Assembly: GCF_910592395.1 (NCBI RefSeq)
Contig: NC_088324.1
Span: forward strand, 9,760,953 to 9,824,952
Source: Lineus longissimus
Lineage: Eukaryota > Nemertea > Pilidiophora > Heteronemertea > Lineidae
Length of the DNA stretch: 64,000 nucleotides
Direction: 5' to 3'
Shown here: in pieces, positions 10,303 through 20,508 of the stretch
How the letters are laid out: the number at the start of each line of letters is the position of its first letter
How positions within the stretch are numbered: position 1 is the stretch's first letter
Program-made: the position numbers and the translations under genes
The notes under the pieces: generated by a model
What the model was told of the DNA's origin: nothing
The model's database searches: none
The model's input: only the letters and a program-made list of their open reading frames with translations

Positions 10303-13300
10303 GTTAGAGAAAGAATACACAGTCATCAAGAGCAAGGAACAAGAGGAACAGGTCGAACTCAGGGTAAATATTTTCCTTGCTTCCATTCTTCCAAGGTGTG
10401 CGTACAGACAACTTGGAGAAAGAGATTGATATTCTTGGGTTGATCACTTGGTTGACAAAGTTTCATAATGCTCTAGTGGTTATGTGGTAGCCATTTTGTA
10501 TGACGAAAGCTACACTTTGATGCCAAGATTGATATCAAGTGTTTCACACCGTCATCTTGGCAATTGTCTCTTTTCAGAGATTAAGAACAGAAAATCGCTT
10601 ACTTCGGCAACGGGTTGACAACCTTGAGAAGGAGACAGGTACACTCGCCGATCGCCTGGTACAGGACCAGGTTACGCGTGCTCAGGAGGCGGAGGAGATG
10701 TTCGCCGTGCGGCGGGACTTGGCGGGCCTGAAGACGCAGAACGAGTGTTTCTCACAAGGCCTCGAGGAGGCAAACCATGTGATACGCCAACTCAAACAAC
10801 AGGTGAGTTAAAGTTAACGATAAATACAGCATTATTACCAAGCTGTCCGCTTTGCCTTTTAAGCAAGGGTTCATTGGCTGAAGACAGCCCTAATCAGCCC
10901 AAATCTGTAATTTCTTTCTCTTTGTCTTTATAGAGTAGTCAAGAATCGGACAATCACGGGGACCAGGCGCACATGATACACCGCCTACAGACGGAGCTAG
11001 TTACTGCCAAACAGAAGGAGAATGATGCTCATAGCGCTGTCAGAGACTTGAAAGATCAAATACAGTCATTAGAAAATGTAAGTAGCCTACAGTGGAACCT
11101 CTCCATTATGATACTGGTGTTAGTCCAGAAATTGTCTAGTAGTTCCAAATCCTGAGATCTTGCCTCGTGTATGAATGAATGCAATATATGTCTTCAGTTC
11201 AAGACGTGACATCACATCAGACAACGTTGCCACTCTGCATGCTTGAATCTCATCTTTCTCTTCTCAGGAAAACGATAAACTTCAACGGGAGCCCGAGATG
11301 ACGATCGTAGGGTTACAAGAGGAGTTAATTGCGGTGAAGTTACGTGAGGCGGAGTCTAACCTCTCCATGAAGGAGATGAGGAAGCTCATCAATGACTTAC
11401 AGCAGGCCTATGATGTAAGTCATCCTTACCAAACATTTACATTATGTGCAGGTGACACTGTCGACTATAAATACAACTTCCCAGTATCGTGGTAAAGGTT
11501 ATAGTTAAGGTCTTATAATCGACAGGTTGAGGGGTCATTTCCTGTCTCTGCCACACTCTTTGCACCTCTGAGCCCGTTGTTCTTTCCGAGGGCACTTTGT
11601 CCTTTGAGTAGGACGTAAAAACCAAGATTCCTTGTACCTGGTGTCTGTCCTAGGACAAGCAAAGAATTGGATCAAAGTGGACAGCTTGCAGTATACTCTC
11701 CTCTGGCTGGAGTTGAAATCTTGAGGTACTACTTGGCCCATAAACCCAATGGGTATCCCTGGGAGCTGCTCAGTCTGCGAACGCCTGGGTGCCAGCTCCG
11801 CTCCTGAAACAATCCATGGGTCCTCTCTATTCGTCTCACCAAGACTGTGACCTCTGGGGAGCTTAGACTTCCTTGCTGCCAGGCTGTGGAACTCTCTCCC
11901 ATAAAGCATGCCTGATCTCGCCAGCACAAACACCTTGAAAAAATATGTTGCCTATATGTTTCAGATTTATATGGAGACAATCGCAGATAAGAAATCAAGT
12001 CGAACAAACACGCAACACTTACACGATGAGCTGATGGCTGTCAAGCTGAGGGAGGCTGAGACGTCTGCTGACCTCAAGACCATGAAACAGAAGGTGATGG
12101 AACTGGAGACGCAGGTAATGATAACTTAAAAGTTCAATTAAAACTTTTGTTGTCATTCGACCTTGGAATGAGAGATTTCTTCTGCTTGAGTGTCGATGCC
12201 TGACAAACTTAAACCTGTTCATTGATAGTTTGAGATGATCAGATCATTTCAAATAATTTTGGTAAACGATTTAATTCTAACATGAAGCCGCATAATAATG
12301 TTGTTGACACTCATTATTTGTCCAATAGCCTAATGGTATTAGGCATCAGTGATATTAGATGAGAGTGTTTGCATGCCATGAGGTTATGCCGTGGACCTAA
12401 TTCTGAATGATGTTATTTTTGTCAACCACGACAGGATTCTCTCATGATACGATCTTCACCTTGCCACAGCAATTTAAATCATGTTTCCTTCTTTCTACCA
12501 GAACCAGATCTGCAGCCACCAGATCCAGCGCCTCGATGACGAGAATACTCACCTAAAGGAGAAGATGGAGGAGGCTGCTGACCGCGAGAAGAAACTCCGC
12601 AGTGAAATCAAAGATAACGAGAGGAAACTTGGCGATAACGAGTCCCGGGTAAGAAGACAGTCGATGATACAAATCTCTGCTCATTTCAAATTGTTAGTTT
12701 GTCTGTTGATAGGTACATTGGCATACATTTAAGCGTCACTCTCGTAGATTATGGTGAGACAGCTAATATCTCAATTCAGTATCAGTTCCTTCAACTCATC
12801 TTTACCTTCATTCATTGTAGTGGCGAGAAGAGCATATGATGTCACGTATAAAAGACGCAGAACATTTGCAAACCGTGGCCGAGATGCGTCAAAGGATAGC
12901 TGAGCTGGAGATTGAGAACCAGGAGCTTCTGACGGCCAGTCAGCTACGAACGTTGCGGACGAAGGGGGATGGGGTTAATGAACTTGAAGACACCATTGCT
13001 GATCTTCAAGAAGAGGTGAGAAGATTTGTGTCATTATATTGCATTGGCATTTCTGTGACTAAAATTGGGTCCACCCATAAACAGAAGGGAACAAGACAGA
13101 GTGATTGCAATTATTGCTCAAATCTTTGACATTTTGTTTTTCTAGGTGCTACAACTGAGGATGAGCTCGAGCCTCAGCCGTATGAGTTTCTCCATGAATC
13201 AACTCGATATGGACAGCGACACAGATGAGGATGACGATATCAGCAGGGCCATAAAGGACAGCCGAATAATCCCTGAAAGCGTCGGCCTGACGGACTCTTA

Positions 13301-13805
13301 CTTTACCCCGAATCGCCAGAGCACGCTCACTAGGAATAAAAAATCGTTGAATAACAATGAGAAAGAATCGCTAAAAATGTCAAGTTCGAATTCATCGCTG
13401 GCAAAGACTTTGGACGATTCAGTAGAAACTGTGAAAGATGATGTCTTACCTAACGGTGAGAGTCATCCAGTGCCATTATCCAGTGAGATGGATCTGGGTT
13501 CGCTGTCAGGATCAAAAATAGATTCATTGCCCAGTGTTGACGTTGTCTCGGATTCAGAGTCTGGCGTCGGTACTATTGAGAATTCAGACGTGTTAGATTC
13601 GACGTCGGAACTCGACACGTATGTTAACCCTCTGCATGATTCTGACGATTCGCTAACGGATGACTCGTTAGTGAACGGAACTGCCAATAAGGATATAAAG
13701 GACATTCTGAAAACATGTACCGCAAATAGTGATATCATCGCGGACTTGATGCGTTTTGATGCAAAAGAAATGCCGCCAGATTCTGACAAGGTCGATGTGT
13801 TGTAG
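10303..13805 (+). CDS. EVI5: EVI5-like Rab GTPase-activating protein, C-terminal exons
   Basis: Eight exons: 10303-10363, 10578-10802, 10934-11077, 11268-11414, 11965-12114, 12502-12648, 12821-13015 and 13146-13805. All join in frame with GT-AG sites and give about 575 residues. The first exon needs one base from an exon left of the window. The protein is a long coiled coil with EVI5 hallmarks: LEKEYTVIKSKE, RLRTENRLLRQRV, ADRLVQDQVTRAQEAEE, and two diagnostic LREAE repeats (EELIAVKLREAE, DELMAVKLREAE). In EVI5 this region follows the TBC domain, which accelerates GTP hydrolysis on Rab proteins and acts in endosomal recycling and cytokinesis. The TBC exons are not in the window. The tail encoded by 13146-13805 is rich in Ser, Asp and Leu and ends at TAG 13805. 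The isoform and exact N-terminus cannot be judged. Confidence 0.87.
11540..11950 (+). mobile_element. decayed 3' end of a non-LTR retrotransposon
   Basis: Inside an EVI5 intron the plus strand reads AARLWNSLP, then a stop, then SMPDLASTNTLKK. This resembles the C-terminal end typical of CR1/I-type reverse transcriptases (WNSLP followed by a FK-L-K motif). Stops and frame changes show it is dead. The upstream limit is uncertain. Confidence 0.4.
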
Positions 13806-14048
13806 TAGATCGATTCCATGTGGACGTATAAGTATGAATCGGCCCGGTATTCTTGAAATTCGAGCTTGTAAATTTCGAGTTTGGAAAGTATAATTGTGTA
13901 TTTATTTCCTACATGTCCTGGTTTTTAGGAGAAAGCAAATTAACACAGTTATGTTCAAAGTTATCATGTTGAAAGGATCTCATCCCAGACTGTTGGTTGT
14001 GACTTTGTCCTCCTATAAGACTATATTGCCATCTTTTGGGAAGAACAA

Positions 14049-14054
14049 AATAAA
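14049..14054 (+). terminator. polyadenylation signal for EVI5
   Basis: Canonical AATAAA about 245 bp after the stop codon. It is not the only possible site. Confidence 0.5.
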
Positions 14055-14466
14055 GCGATCGAGCACGCCAAAACATCTCTTCATGCAACTCTGTCATTAT
14101 GATGAAGGTTTGTTGTATGTTTCTGTCAGAAGGGGGGGTGGGGTGAGTCATGTTGGACACACCTAGGCCCTTGCTTGAATGAAAAAGTAGTAAGGGCTGT
14201 CCTTCCAATGGCCCACAAAGTTGCATGGTAAAAAAGGATGGTATAGTTATGCAGGTCAAGTTGCATTGACCTAAAACATATTAGATGTGTCATATTGCAC
14301 AGTAGGCAAGTGAATTTCTATGTTGTAATAATGAGAGGGTAACCTTGTAAAGTACATTGGATGAAAAAAGTTATGCCAGATATCTCCATGACTTTTAAAT
14401 TTCATTTACATGTATGTGATAACTGTATTATGTGTTATGCCAGTATCAAATTTTTCATTCAGTTTT

Positions 14467-14539
14467 CTGAAAATGCTGATTCAGGGCCAATGGCATGAAC
14501 ACATTGGCCCATATGTAGGACATTAATCAGCATTTTCAG
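14467..14539. repeat. two-stem perfect hairpin
   Basis: CTGAAAATGCTGATT (14467-14481) pairs perfectly with AATCAGCATTTTCAG (14525-14539). Inside it GGGCCAATG (14484-14492) pairs with CATTGGCCC (14502-14510). The left arm and its flank recur at 49774-49812 in a channel-gene intron, so it is a dispersed element. Confidence 0.75.
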
Positions 14540-15150
14540 CAATTGGATGACAAATTTGGTCATGTGAGGTGGGATTAGACTCCTTGTGAATATTGATGAA
14601 GGTTCTTTTTAACTGGTTGTAACCCAAGTTTATGTTTGAGGTTTTGGTGTTTTAGTATGTTCATTCGCCAGGCATAATAGTTTCACCTTGACATTGCAAT
14701 ACATGGGTTCAAGAGTGAGAAAAGATTGACCTTTTTTATTCTTGATCGTGTACATATGTGTATATTTTAATTTCTGTGATTCTCATCAATGTACTATAAT
14801 GTTGTACCTCAAAATACTTGTGTGTCTTGTTTATTATCATGCACTGGGCATCCATTCTTTTTAAATCCTCTTCTCTTTTCTTGTTTCTGCTGCATGCGCT
14901 CTGTCATACCCCAATAACTCCAATTACCACCTCAACAGGAGACAGTGCACATGAAGGGGACTTGTATCAAAAGTGTTATTTTCCTGACCCACCATTAATT
15001 ACGAATGGCACACCCCTTTAAATAGGGCACACACTTATTTTTTAGTTTTTCTTCTCCCAAACAGTTCATCTTCACTGTGCATTTATATGAAATGTTATCA
15101 TGAAATAACCCACCAACTATTTGAAGTAGCGACTAGATTTGGACTTGGAC

Positions 15151-15590
15151 TGGTGACCAAACAAGTTTGGACAATTGGGGCCTGGTCTCTAATATGCTAA
15201 TTTTGGACTTGGACTGGTCTGCCAGAACAGGGGCCGGCTGTTCAAGACAAGTTCTCTCACTAACCCTGGCATTAGCTTTACTTGGCTTTAAATCTAACGG
15301 GTTTATCTGAAGGAAATAATGCAAAGATAAAGTCAGCGTTAGTGACCAAACTTGTTTGGACAATTGGGGCCAGGTTTCTAATATGCTAATTTTGGACTTG
15401 GACTGGTCTGCCAGAACAGGGGCCGGCTGTTCAAGACAAGTTCTCTCACTAACCCTGGCATTAGCTTAACTTGACTTTAAATCTAATGGGCTTATCTGAA
15501 GGAGATAATGCAAAGTTAAAGTCAGCGTTAGTGACCAAACTTGTTTGGACAATTGGGGCCTGGGGTCTCTAATTATGCTAATTTTGCAAC
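15151..15590. repeat. 190-bp tandem repeat, about 2.3 copies
   Basis: Copies start at about 15152, 15342 and 15531, each opening with GTGACCAAAC. The third is cut after about 60 bp. Internal landmarks are GGACTTGGACTGGTCTGCC and CTCTCACTAACCCTGGC. Copies differ by only a few substitutions, so the duplication is recent. No coding function is apparent. Confidence 0.85.
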
Positions 15591-16554
15591 AGTTATTGAG
15601 TGTGCAAATGATTTTTAGCGCCTTGTTGTGATTGGTGTAATTTAATTACATGAGATAATTGATGATATTTATATGTTTTATAGCATTTTATTTACCCACA
15701 GATATTTTTAGAATGGTTCGTGTACTTATATTAGTGGGCACTGCTTTTCTCCTTGCATCTTCAGTGATGTAATTATACAGGGTATCCCAAAATAAAAAGT
15801 AGTTAATTTGATTTGAATTTGTCTCCTTCTGATTGATAATGGCACGTTCCTCTTGTGGTGAAGTGGTTGTACTTTACCAAATTACGGGGCCAGATTCTGT
15901 TGATTTTGACGTCACAGCTGTACAGGAAAAAGACGCATTGATTAACAGTTATTTTGAGTGCCCTGTAGAATTATTTCTTCACAGAGAGTTGATAAATGTT
16001 GATTCTGAATGGCTTGTAGACATTTTTCATGAATGTGGGTTTCTAGAATTCTGCTGAAAATATCAGGAATGAATTGGCATTGTTCGTAACTCACAGTAAA
16101 AAAATCTCACTCGGATAATTTCAACAGTTATGCAACAGTCATTTACATAAATCAAACTGTTGTTGATTGCATCTATTTCTGTACTTATGCATAGGGACCT
16201 GATTTTAATTCCACAGTGAATTGGCTGGTCCCTTTTCACATGGACGGCTGGGTTCGATTTGGGAGTCTCCTTCTCCCAGATGTCTTGCCATCCATGGCCA
16301 GTGAGCAATATTGGACTGTACCCCCGGTTAAGCGGGTTAAGCTGTGCCATATAACTGGGGTCACAGTATAAAAATATTCCTAGGTTTGTTGCACCTTTAT
16401 TTTTCAGTGCAAAATCAGTTAACTCTATAACTCATGTATATTAGTTCAAATCTGGTTGTTCAAGGCCATGCCTCTATATTTGGTACTTGAATACATTTTC
16501 ACAAGCTAGTACAGTCAAAATCAGGGCTTGTACTTCCAAGGATACCAGTCATTG

Positions 16555-16662
16555 ATGTACGGTAAAGTGGTACAACCATTGCCCCATAGTGCCCCTACAG
16601 TGTAGAAAACAGCTGGCAGAACACAGTGATGCATGCACAGGCTAGAGTTGTACCCCCTTACA
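16555..16662. mobile_element. small inverted-repeat element, copy 1
   Basis: The core (AGTGTAGAAAACAGCTGGCA, then GAACACA) is bounded by GGTACAAC and GTTGTACC ends. A related copy at 53498-53596 shares the core and has clearer ends, so these are two members of one short MITE family. Confidence 0.5.
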
Positions 16663-16975
16663 TTATATCTCTCTATCCTTAAATATCATCCTAATTTGAT
16701 TAATTGTCACAAAAGTTCCTTTTGGTTCTCAATGCCTTTCAAATATTTTGAGCCATTGTTCTGGAGCTGTTGTCCTCACTGATATATGCGTGTAATCTCT
16801 CTTCTTTTGCGTCAAAACTCTTCAAATAGACATTGATCTGTGCACAGTTGCTCCTGTGTCTGTTTATGCTTTCAGTCATCTGTTGATGTGTTGCAGTGAT
16901 GCAACGAAATCTGCAAATTAATGTATGAAAATAAATGATCAAAAGGATAAAGAAAGATTGTGTCTCTTTGTTTCT

Positions 16976-18380
16976 TTTACACATCTTTGGAGCACAGAAG
17001 CAAGTGGAGGAAGATTGTCCTGGTTCTATCGAGGAGGATGCTGCGTCACTCAATACAGCACTTCTTGATGGACAGTATAGTAGAGACCACCAGCCCAGAT
17101 GGGGTTAATATCGCCATAAAAATTGAATACTCTCCCAAACGATGAAAATTCCAAAAAAAAAAATATTCCCACGGTCTAAGCCAAACGGGTTGCAAGGGTT
17201 AATAAATAACCAACCTTGTACCCAAGATCAAAAAATGAAAATTGCAGGTGTAATGTATCAAGAAGTTTTCAACTTTTTCCTAGGAACAAGGTTTCCATTA
17301 ACCCTATCATCCCGTTTGGCTCTGACCGTGGGAATATTTTGTTTTTGCAAAATTTCTGCCTTATGAATAGGATGCACCTTTTTTTCTCAAAATTAACCCC
17401 CTCTGTGTGGAATCGTTGCCTATCAGTTGTACGTTCCTTTTTCACATCTCTGGAGCACAGAAGCAAATGGAGGAAGAATGTTATGGGTTCCAAGGAGGAG
17501 GATACTGCGTCACTCAATACAGCACTTCTTGACGGACAGTATAGTAGAGACCACCAGCCCAGATGGGGTTAATATCGCCATAAAAATTGAATAATCTCCC
17601 AAACGATGAAAATTCCAAAAAAAAGAATATTCCCACGGTCTGAGCCAAACGGGTTGCAAGGGTTATTAACCAACCTTGTACCCAAGATCAAAAAATGAAA
17701 ATTGCAGGTGTAATGTATCAAGAAGTTTTCAACTTTTTCCTAGGAACAAGGTTTCCATTAACCCTATCATCCCGTTTGGCTCTGACCGTGGGAATATTTT
17801 GTTTTTGCAAAATTTCTGCCTTATGTAAAGGATATACCTTTTTTTCTCAAAATTAACCCCCTCTGTGTGGAATCGTTGCCTATCAGTTGTACTTTCCTTT
17901 TTCACATCTCTGGAGCACAGAAGCAAATGGAGGAAGAATGTTATGGGTTCCAAGGAGGAGGATACTGCGTCACTCAATACAGCACTTCTTGACGGACAGT
18001 ATAGTAGAGACCACCAGCCCAGATGGGGTTAATATCGCCATAAAAATTGAATAATCTCCCAAACGATGAAAATTCCAAAAAAAGAATATTCCCACGGTCT
18101 GAGCCAAACGGGTTGCAAGGGTTATTAACCAACCTTGTACCCAAGATCAAAAAATGAAAATTGCAGGTGTAATGTATCAAGAAGTTTTCAACTTTTTCCT
18201 AGGAACAAGGTTTCCATTAACCCTATCATCCCGTTTGGCTCCGACCGTGGGAATATTTTATTTTTGCAAAATTTCTGCCTTATGTAAAGGATATACCTTT
18301 TTTTCTCAAAATTAACCCCCTCTGTGTGGAATCGTTGCCTATCAATTGTACTCTCATGGGATGAGGATGCTGCGTCACTC
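16976..18380. repeat. 460-bp tandem array containing a hairpin
   Basis: Three copies with starts about 460 bp apart (near 16981, 17443, 17903) and a short fourth fragment near 18363. In each unit a 28-bp arm starting AATATTCCCACGGTC (for example 17626-17653) is inverted at about 17771-17798, with one mismatch, enclosing about 117 bp. A MITE therefore seems to have been amplified within the satellite. Open minus-strand frames of about 82 aa recur only because the DNA is repeated. Confidence 0.85.
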
Positions 18381-18440
18381 AACCCCTCAGACCCGTACAT
18401 CTCCATTAATATTGGTTGACTGAAGCACGCTCTTTCGCTT

Positions 18441-18690
18441 AATAGACACGTTTCGCAAACCCGTAATGAACGACGAAGTCGAAAGTCCGTGATGTCGTCT
18501 CGTCCTTTCACGGATACCTTTGCAGATTCATTTACGTGACACACGTAAATCATCTTTTGTACACATTTGTAGGTCGAATAGGGGTATTTTCTTCTTAAAA
18601 AACGTCAGTAAACTACTCCTACATCTTATGATTACTTCGATCCTCGCTCGTAGTCATCTCTTTCCCATAAGGCTTTCGAAACCTGTCTAA
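18441..18690. mobile_element. MITE of the GTTTCGCAA family
   Basis: The left end GTTTCGCAAACC and right end TTTCGAAACCTG are inverted. Internal CGACGAAGTCG and CTCGCTCGTAG segments are shared with a copy at about 51193-51380. Looser relatives are visible near 23090-23330. Confidence 0.5.
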
Positions 18691-18912
18691 TGCCAGAAAT
18701 GAGGCACACCCGCATAACATGGCTGCCGAACGAAATCCATTCGATACCCGCATTGCGACATGTTATCTAACAAGAAGCAGGGTTAAAGGATGTGACGTTA
18801 CGAAATAAAATGGCAACCAAAACATGAGGAAATTTTGAAAGGAAGTTTTCAAAATAGTTCAACAGAGTGTGCATTTCATTTGGTAAGTTATCGAATTGCC
18901 ACGTGTTAATAG

Positions 18913-20219
18913 AGCCGGTGTAGAAGTTTAAAATGTCCTAGGATAAAATGTCCGGGAACAAAGGATTCTATTATGCGCTTCAATCTCTGAGCTATTGACT
19001 GTCAGGGTCTCTATAGAACCATATTGCAGAATACAATAGGGCCGGACACTTTTTCCAGGGGGGACACTTTTTACTTTTACACCGGCGCAGACTGCACTTC
19101 ACGTCAGTGTGCCGCGCGATCAAAGTATTCTAAGATGGTCTTCTGACATGCTTTTTCCTCCCCTTTTTCTAGAATCTAAAGGGTGTTCCATTCGTAGAAA
19201 GACGCATCAGTGTCGTTTTGTTAGTCGTTTAGCAATAAGGCTAAAAGAAGAGTTTTCGTTTGCACTGATAACTGTACAGTACAGTTGTGAGGACACCGGG
19301 ATATGTTTCTCTGCAACAACCAACATGGTGAAAACAGGTGACGCTGTCACAACCACACTGAAACATGGACGGTGTGACTGTCACAACCAGCCAAGCTGTT
19401 GTCCCTGTGCGACAGAACATGTTGTGACTATAATAACCAGTAAGCGCATAGCGTGACTGTCACAACCACATGATTTAACATGGGATCACAGTCACAATCA
19501 GTGAATACAATCTAATCTGACCAGCAGGCTGTCTTCATTTGAGAGAAGACTCAAAGTACAATACTGTCTTGCTACAGAACGCAACAGCTGTGAACTGACC
19601 AGCCTGTCCTCGCCAGGGAGGTGACGCTTTGCTCAGTAGCTTCACCAGAGGTGACAGTGGAATCTGACCAGACTGTCTCCATCAGAGAGGCGACTCTTGG
19701 TACACGAGTGTCTTCACATGATATAATTTTTGACCGACCAGTCTGTCTTCGTTCGGGTGGTGATGCTTTTGTCAGTAGCTTCACCAAATATCTGTAGTTG
19801 AGCTGGGTATAACTGCAACGGTTTTGAGGTGTATGGGAGATCTGGAAGACTGTGGTTGTGACATGCAGAATAAGGAATGGTCCTTGATTAGTCTGCATCG
19901 GACTTGGTGACATTCGTTTTGAAGATGTGGTAACCGGAAGATACTCAAAGTACGCATGTCGGTAAAGAAGGAGAGAATGTGCCCCTGGAAGTGTCCTGCA
20001 CCATCGTGCTCGGATTATGGTATTCATTGTTCCATTTGTTCCCCGGACATTCTATCCCAGGACAATTCTAACTTCTACACTGACCGACACTGTTATTGTA
20101 TTCTGACGGATTATGGTGTTTGGTTCATGAGCCAATAGCGCAGAGATTTAAGCGCATAATAGATTCCTTTGTTCTCCGGACATTCTATCCGAGGACACTT
20201 TAAACGTCTACACCGGTCG
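18913..20219. mobile_element. 1.3-kb foldback element
   Basis: About 90 bp at 18913-19003 (CCGGTGTAGAAG, TGTCCGGGAACAAAGGA, ATTATGCGCTT) reappear inverted at about 20127-20219 (AAGCGCATAAT, TCCTTTGTTC, GTCTACACCGG). Part of the left side, 18915-19086, is itself bounded by CCGGTGTA and TACACCGG ends. Shorter members occur at about 35920-35998 and 37358-37457. No transposase is visible in the interior; ORFs of 115 and 151 aa there resemble nothing known. Confidence 0.65.
19320..19800. repeat. degenerate short repeats inside the foldback
   Basis: From 19330 to 19500 the motif TGACTGTCACAACCA and variants such as GTGACTATAATAACC recur several times. From 19515 to 19800 a degenerate unit (CTGACCAGNCTGTCTTC, then GAGAGGNGAC) repeats about four times. 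Both look like old minisatellites. Confidence 0.5.
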
Positions 20220-20508
20220 TTGCACATCTTGAGTAAGGTAGACCATGCGTGATTCTTTTAAACATAACGGGGGTCTGGTGGCCTCCGCCGAATCCCCTCC
20301 TTCCGCGCCCGGGCATCCTTGTCTTCTTCAAAGGTCTTTGTGTTGCACTCCCGAGGTCGTGCTATTTCGTCATTCTAGATGTATTCATACTGACTGTGTG
20401 GGGAGGGGAGGGGGCCGAAGTAGGTACCATTGCGTCCGAAGTTTAGACCTTCATCAGTGTACATAGGAAACGCATGAAAGGCAGTTTTAACACGCTGTCT
20501 CTGTCAGC

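Larger units (their letters stand above)
13806..15100 (+). other. EVI5 3' UTR and downstream AT-rich DNA
   Basis: DNA after the EVI5 stop is AT-rich with no convincing ORF. An AATAAA at 14049-14054 is the first usable polyadenylation signal, giving a 3' UTR of about 270 nt. Longer isoforms reaching the hairpin near 14467 are possible. Confidence 0.5.

Noticed and set aside
15839-16057. 72-codon plus-strand frame starting MARSSCGEVVVLYQ
   Set aside because: It has an ATG and a reasonable composition but no recognisable motif, no splice context and no nearby gene; it follows CAGGGTATCCCAAAATAAA, which may be a transposon end.
19572-20027. 151-codon minus-strand frame inside the foldback
   Set aside because: It covers degenerate repeats and an inverted arm; the amino-acid sequence shows no domain and no transposase motif.
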